The notes beneath the pieces were generated by a model. That model was not told the origin of the DNA and did not search any database. It saw only the letters and a program-made list of their open reading frames with translations. Shown here piece by piece: positions 15,460 to 30,400 of a DNA stretch of 64,000 bases (the first letter of the stretch is position 1; every line of letters starts with the position of its first letter). The DNA is from VXMO01 sp965205915. Lineage in GTDB: Bacteria; Chloroflexota; Dehalococcoidia; UBA6926. Location of the stretch: assembly GCA_965205915.1 (NCBI GenBank), contig OZ242191.1, positions 806,001-870,000 on the forward strand. The letters run 5' to 3'. Made by a program: the position numbers and the translations under genes.

Positions 15460-18400
15460 ATGTTTATGTTGAAGGCACGGTCCCGTGTTGTCGGTGCTCC
15501 AAGTGTGGGCTGGGCGTTGACCAGTTCGCTCTTTCTTGTGGCGGTCGTTTTTGCGCTGCTGGTCTCTGCAGGCGTCGCCTACGCACAGGGCACGCCCACC
15601 GTGCTGACCATCGAGTCCGTCGCCGTAACGTCCGATCCTGGTGAGGACGGCGGGTACGCCATTGGCGACGAAATCCAGGTCGGGCTGACCTTCAGTGAAG
15701 CAGTCACGGTCACCGGCGCCCCACAGCTCATCCTTGACGTCGGTGGTCAGAACCGTACGGCTGAATATTCCGCAGGCAGCGGCGCCGGCCAGTTGCTGTT
15801 CACCTACACCGTCCCCTCGGGCGATGAGGATACGGACGGCATCGCCGTCGTCGCCGACAGCCTGGCCCTTAACGGTGGCGCCATCCGCGCCGGCGACATC
15901 AACGCCACGCTGACCCACTCCGCTCTCCAGGCCAACGACCACAAGGTGGACGGCATCGTTCCCACGGTGACGGTGGGCGGGGAGACCAGGACCTACGTCC
16001 CCCCGGACCGCCTGTTCAACGTAGTCTTCTACTTCAGCGAGAAAGTCTACGGTATAACCGACGCCGAGATAACGGTCACCAACGGCGAGCCTCACGACGT
16101 GCGGGCCACCACCGGCAATGCCATGTGGCCCAGGTACACTCGCTGGGACGTGATCATCGTGTCCGCAGCGGAGGGGCCGGTGACCGTGACTCTGGAGGCG
16201 GGCGCTGCCACCGACGCCTACGGGAACGAAAACACCGCTCCTGACAGCGCTCTGTCCACCATCGCCGCCGCCCCGGTGATGGTGGAGGTGACCCGGACCA
16301 CTTCGGGCTTTGCCGAAGGCGGCAAGGCGGAGTTCATCGTAACCAGGTCCCGGGACAACGGGGCGATTCCCGTATCCTTGTCCCTGGACCAGATCGGGGA
16401 TTTCCTGTCCGGTTCTATAGAGGTGTATCCGCCCCCGGACCCGAACATGCCCGAGAATCCGGTTACACCAACGGAGGTTGAATTTACGGAAACCCCGTTC
16501 AACCTGAACGTAACCTTCGCGGCCGGCGAGACCAGCAAGCGCATCGCCGTTCTGACCGTGGACGACAACAGGGACGAGGACGACGGCACGGTTACCCTGT
16601 CGGTTCCCGCCAAGACCGGCCAGTACAAGTACATCCCCGGTTCTGCACCCTCCGCCACCGCCGAGGTGCGCGACAACGACGTGCCCCCATCGGTTTCGGT
16701 TTTGTGGGTTCTTCCAGACCACCCATTCGGCCTGGATAGCAATCTGAACACGGCGTTGGAGGGCGGCGCCATCGACCTACTGGTGTACGCCGCCGCCGGA
16801 AGCGAACCGCTGCCGGTGACCCTCGTGGTCACGGAGGTGGGCAGCTATTTGGACATTGATGGCGCGGGAGCGTCGGGATACGATGACTTGGGCAACGGCA
16901 GGTTGCGGGTCACCGTCCCGGCGAACCAGTCCATCCGTAATGTGTCCATCCCTTTGGCGGACAATGCGGTACAGGGGGCCGACGGTTCCGTCACCATCAC
17001 TGTCGAGAATGATGCCGGAAGGCGTTACACCCCCAGCGCAACTCGGAACACGGCCACCATACCTGTTAAGGACAACGATAGCCCGTCCACGGTGTCCATT
17101 GCCGGAACGGCGTCCATCACCGAGGGCGACGAGTTGTCGTACACGCTGACGCGCTCCTGGGCCCTGGGACAAAGCCAGGGGGGCCTCTCCGTAGATGTCC
17201 GGCTGGCGCAGACCGGCGACTACATCTCCTGGCCCACAGGCCGCCTACCTGACGCTGATGGCCTGGTCACCATACCCGTAACCATCGCGGTCGGCTCGCT
17301 TACGGCCTCTCTCACCCTGGACACCGTGGACGACGAGGTGTCCGAGGCCCCGGGCTCGGCAACCGCCACCGTTCTTTCCGGCGCCAACAGCAACCACACA
17401 ACCCTGCTGCTGGACGATGATCCGCAGTTGGTCTCCGTAGAGGCCATCACCGCCGAGATCACCGAAGGCTCCAACGCTCAGTACCGCCTTACACGGGTGG
17501 GTGATACCAGCGGCGCGACTCGCGTCGGCCTCTACGTGACCGGCTTGCCGAAGATCATGACCGACGCCACCGAGACCATAGTCCTCACCAGCGACAACGA
17601 GGACCAGTCAAAGAGGCTAATCTTCAACGGGGCCTGGGTTGACTACATAGTCGAGTTCGCCGCCGGCGAGACTGAGAAGACAGTTTCCTTCACTACCGAG
17701 GCCGACAGCGTCAACGAGGGCGATGGCTGGCTCGGCGTCAGGATCGTCCAGCGGGCCGCCAATCCCTTCATCATCGGGACCGGTTATGCCCAGGTACTGG
17801 TCAAGGACGACGACATCCCGACCATCACAATCTCGAGGGTGATCGCGCCCACGGGAGCAACGCTCTTCGAGGACGGCACGACGTGGAAAGCCACGATCGT
17901 CGAAGGCAGCCCTATCAGCTTCGAGTTCGAGTGCAGCGGCAACTTCGAGTACCAGACGGCGAACAGCGGCCGGCTCGAGTACCCGTTGACGATCCTCGGC
18001 GCCTGGGTGAACGAGATGAACCACCCGGCCCAGTACGCCAGCTGGAAACAGACCCCGGGCAACAACTATATCAACCATTACGCACAGTCTGTGCCGTCCG
18101 ACTGTGCGTCAACAATCTCCCGCGACTTTCCTAACCTTCGATACGTGGGACCGGAGGGAGGCGAGGTCCGGTATGGCATGGTGGCCTGGAATACCGACGA
18201 AGCGCCGGTGGTCGAGGCTGCACGCGTTGCATACCAGGCTGCCCTGGCCGAAGCAAAGCGCCAAGGCCAGAGCCCGCCCTTGACCACGTCCGGGCTCTTC
18301 GCTCCTCTCAGTCTTCCCGGCTTCGATTTGCTTCGTTTCGTCGCCAGTCCAAGCGAACGGCGGTACCTGCCGCAGTATCGGATAGGGACGGTGAACGCCG

Positions 18401-21400
18401 TGCATATAACGGTGACGAACCGGGACCCGACGATATTGATCAAGGCCGAGGCCGCTTCAGTCACGGAGGGGCAGACCGCCCGGTTCATCGTACAGCGGCT
18501 CTGGAACGAAAAGCTGCTGGCGCTCACCGCGCCCTCCTCCGAGACGGTGGTGTATTTGCGCGCGTCCCAGAATGGCCGGTACATCACCGGGGCCCTGCCC
18601 GCCGAGATTACCTTCGGCCAGAACGAGATCCGGAAGGTCATCGAATTCCCGACCGTTGACGATGGCGCCTTCAGCCCAAACGGAGCGGTGACCATCGAGC
18701 TGCTGCCCGACACCTCCGTGGGCAGCGTGAACCTGCAGGGCAAGTACTCAACAGCAGCACTCTGGACCGGCCACACTCCGGAGGGAGGCCGCTCCGACCG
18801 GGCCACCGTCACCATCATCAACAACGGCGAAAAGCCCGGGATCACCATCGCCCCGGCCTCGGCCACCGAGGGCGATTCCGGCAACACCAATATGACCTTC
18901 ACTCTGACCCTGAGCCAAGCCGTTTCCCAGGACGTTACGGTCAACTATGTCACCTCAGACGGTACAGCAACAGCCGGGCAGGACTATACCGCCGTGGCCA
19001 GCGGCACGGCCACCATTCCCGCCAATTCCACCAGCGCCACCTTTACCGTGTCGGTGTCCGGCGACACGACGGACGAGGCCAACGAGACCTTCAACGTCAC
19101 GATCTCTCTACCGGAGCCGGAACCGGACCTGTTGGGCGGAAGTGGCGTCAGTCCCCCCGATGTCGCCATCGTCGGCGGCGGTACTGCCACGGTTTCGGGG
19201 ACCATCATGGACGACGACCCTGTTGTGGTCACTGTCGCCCCCAAGGCGGCCTCTGTCGTTGAGGGACAGGATGCCGTATTCGTACTGACCTGGACCGGGC
19301 ATACCGACGACGCCCTGTCAATGCAGGTACGCCTCAGCGCCCCCGGGAAGATGGAAACCCTGAGCGTCGAGTTCGAGGCCGGCGCCACCACCACCGAGCT
19401 GTCAGTAGAAACCGAGGATAACGACCTCGTGGACTACCCTTCAACTCGCGACTACATGGTTGAAGTGCTCGGCGACGGAGATATCAATGGTGGGGATGAC
19501 GAAATCTACACTCCGGGAGACCCGAGCCAAGCCACCGTAAGCGTAACGGACAACGACGAACTGCAGATTATCACGGTGCACCCGCACGAGGCTTTGGTAA
19601 GAGAGGGAGGAGAGGTCAGGTATATGTTCCGGCGCACCGGGGACGCCAGCGAGGAGCTGATCTTCACTTATATGAGAGTGGCACGGCAAGCGGAGACCAC
19701 CGAATTCCTGAACTACAACTTCGTAAACGAACGATTCCCGGCAGGTCTATCTGAGATTACCACCGGCGCTCTCGTGAACGGCGGGATTTTTCCTAATGAC
19801 CAAGTCGTGAATAGACTCTTTCCCTATAAGTTCACGGCCCAGGTTTATGGCGATGGCCACCGTTACGGGGTGCACCGGATCTGGAAGGCGGGCACCCCCA
19901 ACACGGCCACAGTTGTCTTATACGACGACGATGCGACCAGGCAAACTGTTTTGCGGGCGGAGTATCCCGGTTTAGCCCAGGTTGGCCAGACTATTAATAT
20001 TGACTTTGAAGTACTAAACACCGGCTCTGAAGCTACCGGAAATTCCATAACCGTCAGCAGCGTCCAGCGCGCATCAAGAGACAGCGATCAAACCAAGCCG
20101 GCGGAACCCAGGGCTGGCTGCAGCATCAGCGGGCCCCTTGCGACGGGCGAAATAGGGACCTGCCGGGCTTCCTTCACATTGACCGATCAGGACCTGACCG
20201 ATTCACCAATGGTGCTGGACGCAACCGCCAGTGACGGGACCACCACTTCCAGTACGCTTCGTATATACACCACAGTCCTGGGAGGCATAGCGGTCGGGTT
20301 CAGCGAGACGACCAGGCTGTCGGTAACGGAACCGGCAAACGGTGCGGCCAACGCCCAGGCCATCCTCGCGGTTAAGCGGGTCGGTGAGTCCAACGAGCAA
20401 GTCCAGGTGGCCTACACCGTAGAACCCATACGTACTCGGAACAGGCCCTACCCTGCCGAGGAGGGAGTGGACTACGAGGACAACTCTGCCACCCCCGGCA
20501 CCCTCACCTTCGCGGCCAACCAGACCAACAAGAACATAACCATTGACATTCTTGGGGACGAGATTGACGAGCCGAAGGAGCTGCTCCGGGTAACACTGAT
20601 TCCCCCCGAGGGTGTGCTGGTGGAGGCCGCAAACCGGACCCGCGCCGTCGAAATCGTGGACGGCGATCCTCCGTCAGGGGAATCCTACCTCCCCATGGCC
20701 AGCCTGGAGCTGGTTAGCGACGACCTTGCACCGGAAAGCGCGGGCTCCGTGGACTTTGCCGTTGTTCTGGACCGGGTGTGGGGCGAGGACGCGCGGTTCG
20801 AAGTCCAGCTGGACACTCACGACAACCTGACCGCCACACCGGCGTATTCGAGGCTTCGCCAGACGGGGGACTTCGAGGCCCCCGATGGCCTGATTCATGC
20901 AACCATTCCGGCGGGCCAGACCCGGTTCGCATTCTCCCTCACCCTCTACGACGATGACGTGCGGGAAGAGGATGAGACTTTCCAAATGCTGTTGGGCAGC
21001 TCCATCACTAAGTATCTGAGTCTCATCGGCGACGAGGATAAGGTGCTGGTCACCATCGCCGACAACGATTTCGTTGAACCCACCGGGATTGAACTGGCCC
21101 TGTCCAGCAACAACAGTGTCTTCGATTCGGTGGCCGAAAACTCAAGCCAGCACGACATTACGGTTACAGCGTCCTTCTCGGACCTCCGCTGGCCCACGGA
21201 CGCTGCCGACGCCGCCCTTCGCCCAGCGGACCCGAGAGATGTCGATACCACCGTACGGGTGGAATTCGACAGCGCCAACAGCGCCGCCGCCCAGATCGAC
21301 ATCGAGCGCTTCCAGGTGGCGAACTCTGAGGGCACGTTCCAGGATGTCGAGTCCTTCGACATTGTCATCCCTGCGGGCCAGACCAGTGGCGCCACCACGC

Positions 21401-24400
21401 TGCGGTTCAAGCCTGTAAACGACGACTTGGACGAGGAGGGCGAGAGAGTCATCTTGCAGGGCACGGAGGTGACCACCGGCTCTTCCGAAGACGCCCTGAC
21501 CGTTGGGTCCGCATCCTTCACCATCACTGACAACGACACCCGGGGCATAACCAAGAGCAAATCAACTCTTGCTTTGGAGGAGAGTGGCCTGCCGTTGACC
21601 TACACCCTGGTCCTGGACTCCCGGCCCACTGACACAGTGACCATTAACATGTCCAGGAGTGGTGATGGATTGCTCATGATCGTACCCGACACTCTCACGT
21701 TCACCACATCCGACTGGAACACCCCACAGACCATTTCGGTATCGGCCCCGGATGACGGGGATGTCACCACAGATAGATACGCCACCATCATCCATGCCGT
21801 TTCGGGCGGCGACTACGGCGGTGTGAGGAAACCGGAGGTACTGACGTCCATCAAAAACACCACGAAGGCATATATTTACCTGGAGGACGCGCAGGCCTCG
21901 GAGTCCGACGGCTACATCGAGTTCACCGTATTCGTCCGTCCATTCTCGCCGATAATTCCGCCCGTGATCCGGTACGCCACCGTGGACGGCACGGCCGTAG
22001 CCGGTTCCGATTACACCCGGCAGGTGAACACCGGTGAGACTTACAAGACATTCACGTTCCAATCATCCCGCGCAGTCATCCGCGTCCCCTTAATCGATAA
22101 TCTGGTGTACGCATCTACGAGCAAGACCTTCACTCTGCAACTGACCCATCACAACAATAAGGCAGCGTTTGAGGGGGACGTGGCATCCCTGAGCGCAACA
22201 GGCGCCATCCTGGAGGACGACCCGATACCGGTGGTGAGCATTGCGGGGCCCGACGGGGAACTTAGCTACGTATCAGAGAAGACAGCGGCTCCGGTTTACT
22301 TCACGCTGACGCTGACGGGCCGGTTCTCGGAGGATGTAACGGTGGACTACACCACCGGCGAGGCCGGGCTTATGGGAGATCTCAGCGCCAGGCAAAGTCT
22401 GGCCGGGGCCACCGAAAACGTGGACTACACCAGGGTCTCGGGTACCGTCACTTTTGAATCCGGCGAGACCACCAAGACCGTGGCCGTTCCGGTAACCAAC
22501 GATGAGGTGAGCGAGAATACTGAGTTCTTCGGCTTCAAGATCAGCAACCCGCAGAACGCGGTTCTGAAGGGGAACAAGTCGGAGCTTGGGGCCGACGTTG
22601 GTCTCCGGGACGACGACGAGCGCGGTGTGACTATAGAGCCGATCTCGTTTAGGCTGAACGAGCCCGCTTCAGGACAGGCTGCGGTGGCCGGTCAATACAC
22701 GGTGAAGCTGGATTCCCAGCCAACGAATACCGTCACGGTCACCATAGGCGGCAGCGACCCCGCTGTGTCGCTATCAGGCGCCACACTAAGCAACACTAAA
22801 ACGCTCACCTTCTCCGCCTCCAACTGGAACACGGCCCAGGCTGTTACCGTTACCCCCGTCAAGGACGCCAACGCACTCAGCGAGACGATCACCCTGACTC
22901 ACATACAGTCCGGCGGAGACTACGCCGGGGTTGCAGCGGACAGCGTAACGGTCAACGTGACCGACAGCGATACAAGGAACGTAGTCCTCTCACCCACTTC
23001 CCTCACCGTCACCGAGGGCGACGACACCGGCGTCAGTTACGCGGTGAAGCTGTCCACCCAGCCCTCCCACGCCGTCACCGTGGCCATCGGCGGACATAGC
23101 GGTACGGATCTCTCTATCTCCGGGGCCACGCTGAGCGACAGCAACACGCTCACCTTCTCCACGTCCAACTGGAACACTGCGCAAACGGTGACGGTGAAGG
23201 CCGGTCACGACGGCAACGCGGACGACGAGTCGGAGACCCTGACGCACACCGCCTCCGGAGGCGACTACGCCAACCTCACGAAGGATCTTCCCGTCACCGT
23301 GACCGACGACGCCCCGGCCACCGTCACGGTGAGATTCGGCGCTGCCTCATACACGGTCACGGAGGGCTCCTCACGGATCGTCACCGTCACTCTGGACGCC
23401 GACCCAGAGCGCACAGTGATCATTCCCATATCGAAGACCAACCAGGGCGGGGCGACGAGCGCCGACTACTCCGGCGTCCCTCAAAACGTCACCTTCAACG
23501 CCGGGGACACCTCCAAGACCTTCACCTTCACCGCCACCCAGGATTCCATCGATGACGACGGCGAAAGTGTCAAGCTGTCCTTCGGGACGCAGCCCGGCGG
23601 GGTGAGCACAGGGACTCCCAACGAGGCCACGGTCAGCATCACCGACGACGATGTCCCCAGTACGGTATCGGTCAGCTTCGGGGCGGCGGCCTACACCGTG
23701 GCGGAAGGCAGCAGCCAGACCATCACAGTCGAGCTGGACACGGACCCGGAACGCACGGTGGTCATCCCCATCATCGCAACCGGCGAGGGCGGAACCAGCG
23801 ACACCGACTACTCCGGCGTGCCTGCCAACCTCACCTTCAATAGCAGCCAGACCAGCCAGACTTTCGATATTGCCGTCGTGGAGGACGCCCTGAACGAGTC
23901 CGGTGAGAAGCTGAAGCTGTCCTTCGGCTCTCTCCCTGCTGAGGCCACGGCAGGCGCCCCTGCGAAGGCCACGGTGTCCCTCTTGGACCGGACCCAGGGC
24001 CAGAACCTGCCCACCCCGCCCACGGTCCACTTCAAGAGCGGCGCCTACGTCGTGGCCGAGGGTGACAACGTGGCGGTCAAAGTGACGCTGAGCAAGGCCC
24101 CGGGCAGCCGGGTCTCGATACCCATCACGCACACCGACCAAGGCGCCACGTTCTCTGCCGACTACTTCGTGCCGTCCAGCGTCACCTTCGAGGCGACTGA
24201 GACGGAGAAGACGATCACTTTCATCACCACCCAGGACTCCATCGACGACGATAACGAGAGCGTGCTGCTGGGATTCGGGGTTCTGACCGGCGGCATCACC
24301 GTGACCACCGGTCAGGCAGACCAGGCCACGGTCTCCATCACCGACGACGACGACCCCGCCGTGACGGTGATGTTCGGCCAGAGCGCCTACACCGTGGCGG

Positions 24401-27400
24401 AAAGCGACGACACTTCGACAACCGGCGTGGAGGAGAACAAGGTCGAGGTGACAATCACCCTCAGCGCCGACCCCGAGCGCACGGTGATCATTCCCATATC
24501 GAAGACCAACGAGGGCGGGGCGACGAGCGCCGACTACTCCGGCGTGCCGCAGAACGTCACCTTCGTCAGCGGGGACACCTCCAAGTCCTTCACCTTCACC
24601 GCTGCCCAGGACTCCATCGATGACGACGGCGAAAGTGTCAAGCTGTCCTTCGGGTCGAGCCTGCCCGACGGGGTGAGCGCAGGCCCCCCCGACGAGGCCA
24701 CGGTCAGCATCACCGACGACGACGAGCGCGGCGTGACTATAGAGCCGCTCTTGTTTAGGCTGAACGAGCCCGCTTCAGGACAGGCTGCGGTGGCCGGTCA
24801 ATACACAGTGAAGCTGGATTCCCAGCCCACGAATACCGTCACGGTCACCATAGGCGGCAGCGACCCCGCTGTGTCGCTATCAGGCGCCACACTAAGCAAC
24901 ACTAAAACGCTCACCTTCTCCGCCTCCAACTGGAACACGGCCCAAGCTGTTACCGTTACCCCCGTCAAGGACGCCAACGCACTCAGCGAGACGATCACCC
25001 TGACTCACATACAGTCCGGCGGAGACTACGCCGGGGTTGCAGCGGACAGCGTAACGGTCAACGTGACCGACAGCGATACAAGGAACGTAGTCCTCTCACC
25101 CACTTCCCTCACCGTCACCGAGGGCGACGACACCGGCGTCAACTACTCAGTTAAGCTGTCCACCCAGCCCTCCCACACCGTCACCGTGGCCATCGGCGGA
25201 CATAGCGGTACGGATCTCTCTATCTCCGGGGCCACGCTGAGCGACAGCAACACGCTCACCTTCTCCACGTCCAACTGGAACACTGCCCAAACGGTGACGG
25301 TGAAGGCCGGTCACGATGGCAACGCGGACGACGAGTCGGAGACCCTGACGCACACCGCCTCCGGAGGCGACTACGCCAACCTCACGAAGGATCTTCCCGT
25401 CACCGTGAACGACGACGCCCCGGCCACCGTCACGGTGAGCTTCGGCAGCGCCGCGCACACCGTGGCCGAAAGCGATGACCCGGATACAACCGGCGTAACG
25501 GAGAACACCGTCGAAGTGACCGTCACCCTCAGCGTGGACCCCGAGCGCACAGTGATCATTCCCATATCGAAGACCAACCAGGGCGGGGCGACGAGCGCCG
25601 ACTACTCCGGCGTCCCTCAAAACGTCACCTTCAACGCCGGGGACACCTCCAAGACCTTCACCTTCACCGCCACCCAGGATTCCATCGATGACGACGGCGA
25701 AAGTGTCAAGCTGTCCTTCGGGACGCAGCCCGGCGGGGTGAGCACAGGCCCCCCCGACGAGGCCACGGTCAGCATCACCGACGACGATGTCCCCAGTACG
25801 GTAACGGTCAGCTTCGGGGCGGCGGCCTACACCGTGGCGGAAGGCAGCAGCCAGACCATCACAGTCGAGCTGGACACGGACCCGGAACGCACGGTGGTCA
25901 TCCCCATCATCGCAACCGGCGAGGGCGGGGCCAGCGACACCGACTACTCCGGCGTGCCTGCCAACCTCACCTTCAATAGCAGCCAGACCAGCCAGACTTT
26001 CAATATTGCCGTCGTGGAGGACGCCCTGAACGAGTCCGGTGAGAAGCTGAAGCTGTCCTTCGGCTCTCTCCCTGCTGAGGCCACGGCGGGCGCCCCTGCG
26101 GAGGCCACGGTGTCCCTCTTGGACCGGACCCAGGGCCAGAACCTGCCCACCCCGCCCACGGTCCACTTCAAGAGCGGCGCCTACGTCGTGGCCGAGGGTG
26201 ACAACGTGGCGGTCAAAGTGACGCTGAGCAAGTCCCCGGGCAGCCGGGTCTCGATACCCATCACGCACACCGACCAAGGCGCCACGTTCTCTGCCGACTA
26301 CTTCGTGCCGTCCAGCGTCACCTTCGAGGCGACTGAGACGGAGAAGACGATCACTTTCATCACCACCCAGGACTCCATCGACGACGATAACGAGAGCGTG
26401 CTGCTGGGATTCGGGGTTCTGACCGGCGGCATCACCGTGACCACCGGTCAGGCAGACCAGGCCACGGTCTCCATCACCGACGACGACGACCCCGCCGTGA
26501 CGGTGATGTTCGGCCAGAGCGCCTACACCGTGGCGGAAAGCGACGACCCGGATACCACCGGCGTAACGGAGAACACCGTCGAGGTGACAATCACCCTCAG
26601 CGCCGACCCGGAGCGTACGGTGATCATTCCCATATCGAAGACCAACCAGGGCGGGGCGACGAGCGCCGACTACTCCGGCGTGCCGCAGAACGTCACCTTC
26701 GTCAGCGGGGACACCTCCAAGTCCTTCACCTTCACCGCTGCCCAGGACTCCATCGATGACGACGGCGAAAGTGTCAAGCTGTCCTTCGGGTCGAGCCTGC
26801 CCGACGGGGTGAGCGCAGGCCCCCCCGACGAGGCCACGGTCAGCATCACCGACGACGACGAGCGCGGCGTGACTATAGAGCCGCTCTTGTTTAGGCTGAA
26901 CGAGCCCGCTTCAGGACAGGCTGCAGTGGCCGGTCAATACACAGTGAAGCTGGATTCCCAGCCCACGAATACCGTCACGGTCGCCATAGGCGGCAGCGAC
27001 CCTGCTGTGTCGCTATCAGGCGCCACACTAAGCAACACTAAAACGCTCACCTTCTCCGCCTCCAACTGGAACACGGCCCAAGCTGTTACCGTTACCCCCG
27101 TCAAGGACGCCAACGCACTCAGCGAGACGATCACCCTGACTCACATACAGTCCGGCGGAGACTACACCGGGGTTGCAGCGGACAGCGTAACGGTCAACGT
27201 GACCGACAGCGATACAAGCAACGTAGTCCTCTCACCCACTTCCCTCACCGTCACCGAGGGCGACGACACCGGCGTCAGTTACGCGGTTAAGCTGTCCACC
27301 CAGCCCTCCCACGCCGTCACCGTGGCCATCGGCGGACATAGCGGTACGGATCTCTCTATCTCCGGGGCCACGCTGAGCGACAGCAACACGCTCACCTTCT

Positions 27401-30400
27401 CCACGTCCAACTGGAACACTGCCCAAACGGTGACGGTGAAGGCCGGTCACGATGGCAACGCGGACGACGAGTCGGAGACCCTGACGCACACCGCCTCCGG
27501 AGGCGACTACGCCAACCTCACGAAGGATCTTCCCGTCACCGTGAACGACGACGCCCCGGCCACCGTCACGGTGAGCTTCGGCGCTGCCTCCTACACGGTC
27601 ACGGAGGGCTCCTCACGGATCGTCACCGTCACTCTGGACGCCGACCCAGAGCGCACAGTGATCATTCCCATATCGAAGACCAACCAGGGCGGGGCGACGA
27701 GCGCCGACTACTCCGGCGTCCCTCAAAACGTCACCTTCAACGCCGGGGACACCTCCAAGACCTTCACTTTCACCGCCGCCCACGACACTGTCGACGACGA
27801 CGGGGAGTCGGTCAAGCTACGCTTCGGGTCGCAGCCCGGCGGGGTGAGCACAGGCCCCCCCGACGAGGCCACGGTCAGCATCACCGACGACGACGACCCC
27901 GCCGTTACCGTGATGTTCGGCCAGAGCGCCTACACCGTGGCGGAAAGCGACGACACTTCGACAACCGGCGTGGAGGAGAACAAGGTCGAGGTGACAATCA
28001 CCCTCAGCGCCGACCCGGAGCGCACGGTGATCATTCCCATATCGAAGACCAACCAGGGCGGGGCGACGAGCGCCGACTACTCCGGCGTGCCGCAGAACGT
28101 CACCTTCAACGCCGGCGAGACCTCCAAGACCTTCACATTCGCCGCCACCCAGGACACGTTAGACGACGACGGGGAGAACGTGAAGCTGTCTATCGGCACG
28201 GCGCCGGCGGGTGTGACCAACGGGATCCCAAGCGAGGCCACGATCTCCATCACCGACGACGACGTTCCGTCCGTCACGGTGAGCTTCGGCGCTGCGTCAT
28301 ACACGGTCACGGAGGGCTCCTCACGGACCGTCACCGTCACCCTGGACGCCGACCCAGAACGCACGGTGATCATTCCCATATCGAAGACCAACCAGGGCGC
28401 CACGTCCTCTGCCGACTACTCCGTGCCGTCCGGCGTCACCTTCAACACGACTGAAACGTCGAAGACGATCACCTTCACCGCCACCCAGGATTCCATCGAC
28501 GACGACGACGAGAGCGTGCGGCTGTCCTTCGGGTCGAGCCTGCCCTACAGGGTGAGCGAAACCAGTCCCAGCGAGGCAATGGTGACCATCAGACAGGATT
28601 CCACGCCGTCCACTGCCGACTGCAACTCGGCCATCTGGTGCGCCGATTTGGAGTTCAGATCGGAAAATCAACCCGGCGAGATGTGGGTCTTGGACGATAA
28701 GCCCTTGGACAGCGAGTTTGACTACAACTACAACGGCGTCACTTACCGGTTCGGAGGGCTCAGCGTGGATCCCTACGGTCACAATATCCCCATCAACGGC
28801 CGCCCCAATCCGCCCTTCGCTATACCTGAACGAACGATGTTCAACCTGAGGCTGTTGAACATGAGCGCTTCAGGCTACAGCCTCGACCGGTTCCGGATGC
28901 CCAACGACGACTGGATGAACTGGACGCTGCACGTTAGCACAGCCAAGGACGGCGAGACGCTAACTGCGGCGCTGCCCCTCAGCGAGGGTAGGTTTAGCGA
29001 ACATAACTGGATTTGGCATGGATCGGACCTCGAAGCGCTGCGGCTAGCGTGGTCGGAGGGCCAGGTGTACAAGCTGAAGATCGTCGAAGATCCCAGGGTT
29101 CAGAGGACACCCCAGGTACTGGGACAGCCGCTGTACCTGAAGGTAGGTACATACGATAACCAAGAGCTGTACGTCTGGTGGAAGATGCCCGAGAACCGGG
29201 TCGACCGCGCTCCGCCCAACACTACCTACAAGGTGCAGTGGAAGGAAGCCACCGGCAGTTGGGACAATCCCGCCGATGTCTCAGAGGAAACCGACTCGCC
29301 GTCCCCCGCCACAAAGGAAACCCTGTCCCACGTCATTCGGGGCCTTACCGGAGGCGTCGAGTACCACGTGCGCGTCATTGCGACTAACACCGTCGGAGAC
29401 AGCGAGCCTTCGGAAGTGGTCAGTGGTACGCCAACGTCCCTGCCGGCAGCGGGCCAGAACATCGCAGCAAACTCACCGGCCAAGGGTGCGCCGAGCATCG
29501 AAGGAACCCCGGAGGTGGGGCAGACGCTGTCGGCCGTTACCACGGACATTACGGACGACGACGGACTCCAAGACGTCGTTTTCAGCTACCAGTGGCTGGC
29601 CGACGACGTGGAAATCTCCGGAGCCGATGGCGCGACCTACATCCTCACCTCCGACGACCTGGGTAAGGCCATCAACGTGAGGGTGGATTTCACCGACAAC
29701 GCGGGCAACGAGGAGTCGCTGACCAGCGCGCCCACCGCGGCAGTGACGGCGGCTGAGGGCCTGGAGCTCCAGTCTGCCACCGTGGACGGCTCCACCCTGA
29801 CGCTGACCTACAACGAGACTCTGGACACGGGCGTAACGCTGCCCGCGAGCGCCTTCGTCGTGAACGTCAACGAGGCGTCCCACTCGATCATGGGCGTGGG
29901 GGTGGGCGGGTTCAGCGTGCTGCTATTGCTATCCCCGGCGGTGGTGGCGGGCGACACGGTGAACGTGGACTACACCAAACCCAGCAGCTCGGATGTCATC
30001 AAGGATACCCAAGGGCGCCAGGCGGGCTCCTTCACCGGACAGGCGGTGACCAACAACACCGCCCCGGCACAAATCGAGAGATCGGAACAGGCACAAACGC
30101 CCGGCTCCCCGAACAGCCTGAAGGTGGTCCGGCACGACAGCGGCAAGCTCATGGCAACCTGGGATGCCCCGGATTCGGGCTCCGATCCCACCGGATACAC
30201 CCTCCAGTGGAAGGAGGCCGGGGACAGCTGGGAAACCCAGGGCAGCGTGTCTCAGTCCGATGTGAAGGGCGCCTCGCACCTCATCACGGGGCTGACCGAC
30301 GGGGTGGAGTACGCCGTGCGGGTTATCGCATCCAAGGATGACGCCGAGAGCGCTCCTTCCGGAGAGGTCACCGCCACGCCCCGGGAAACCACCCCTCCCT

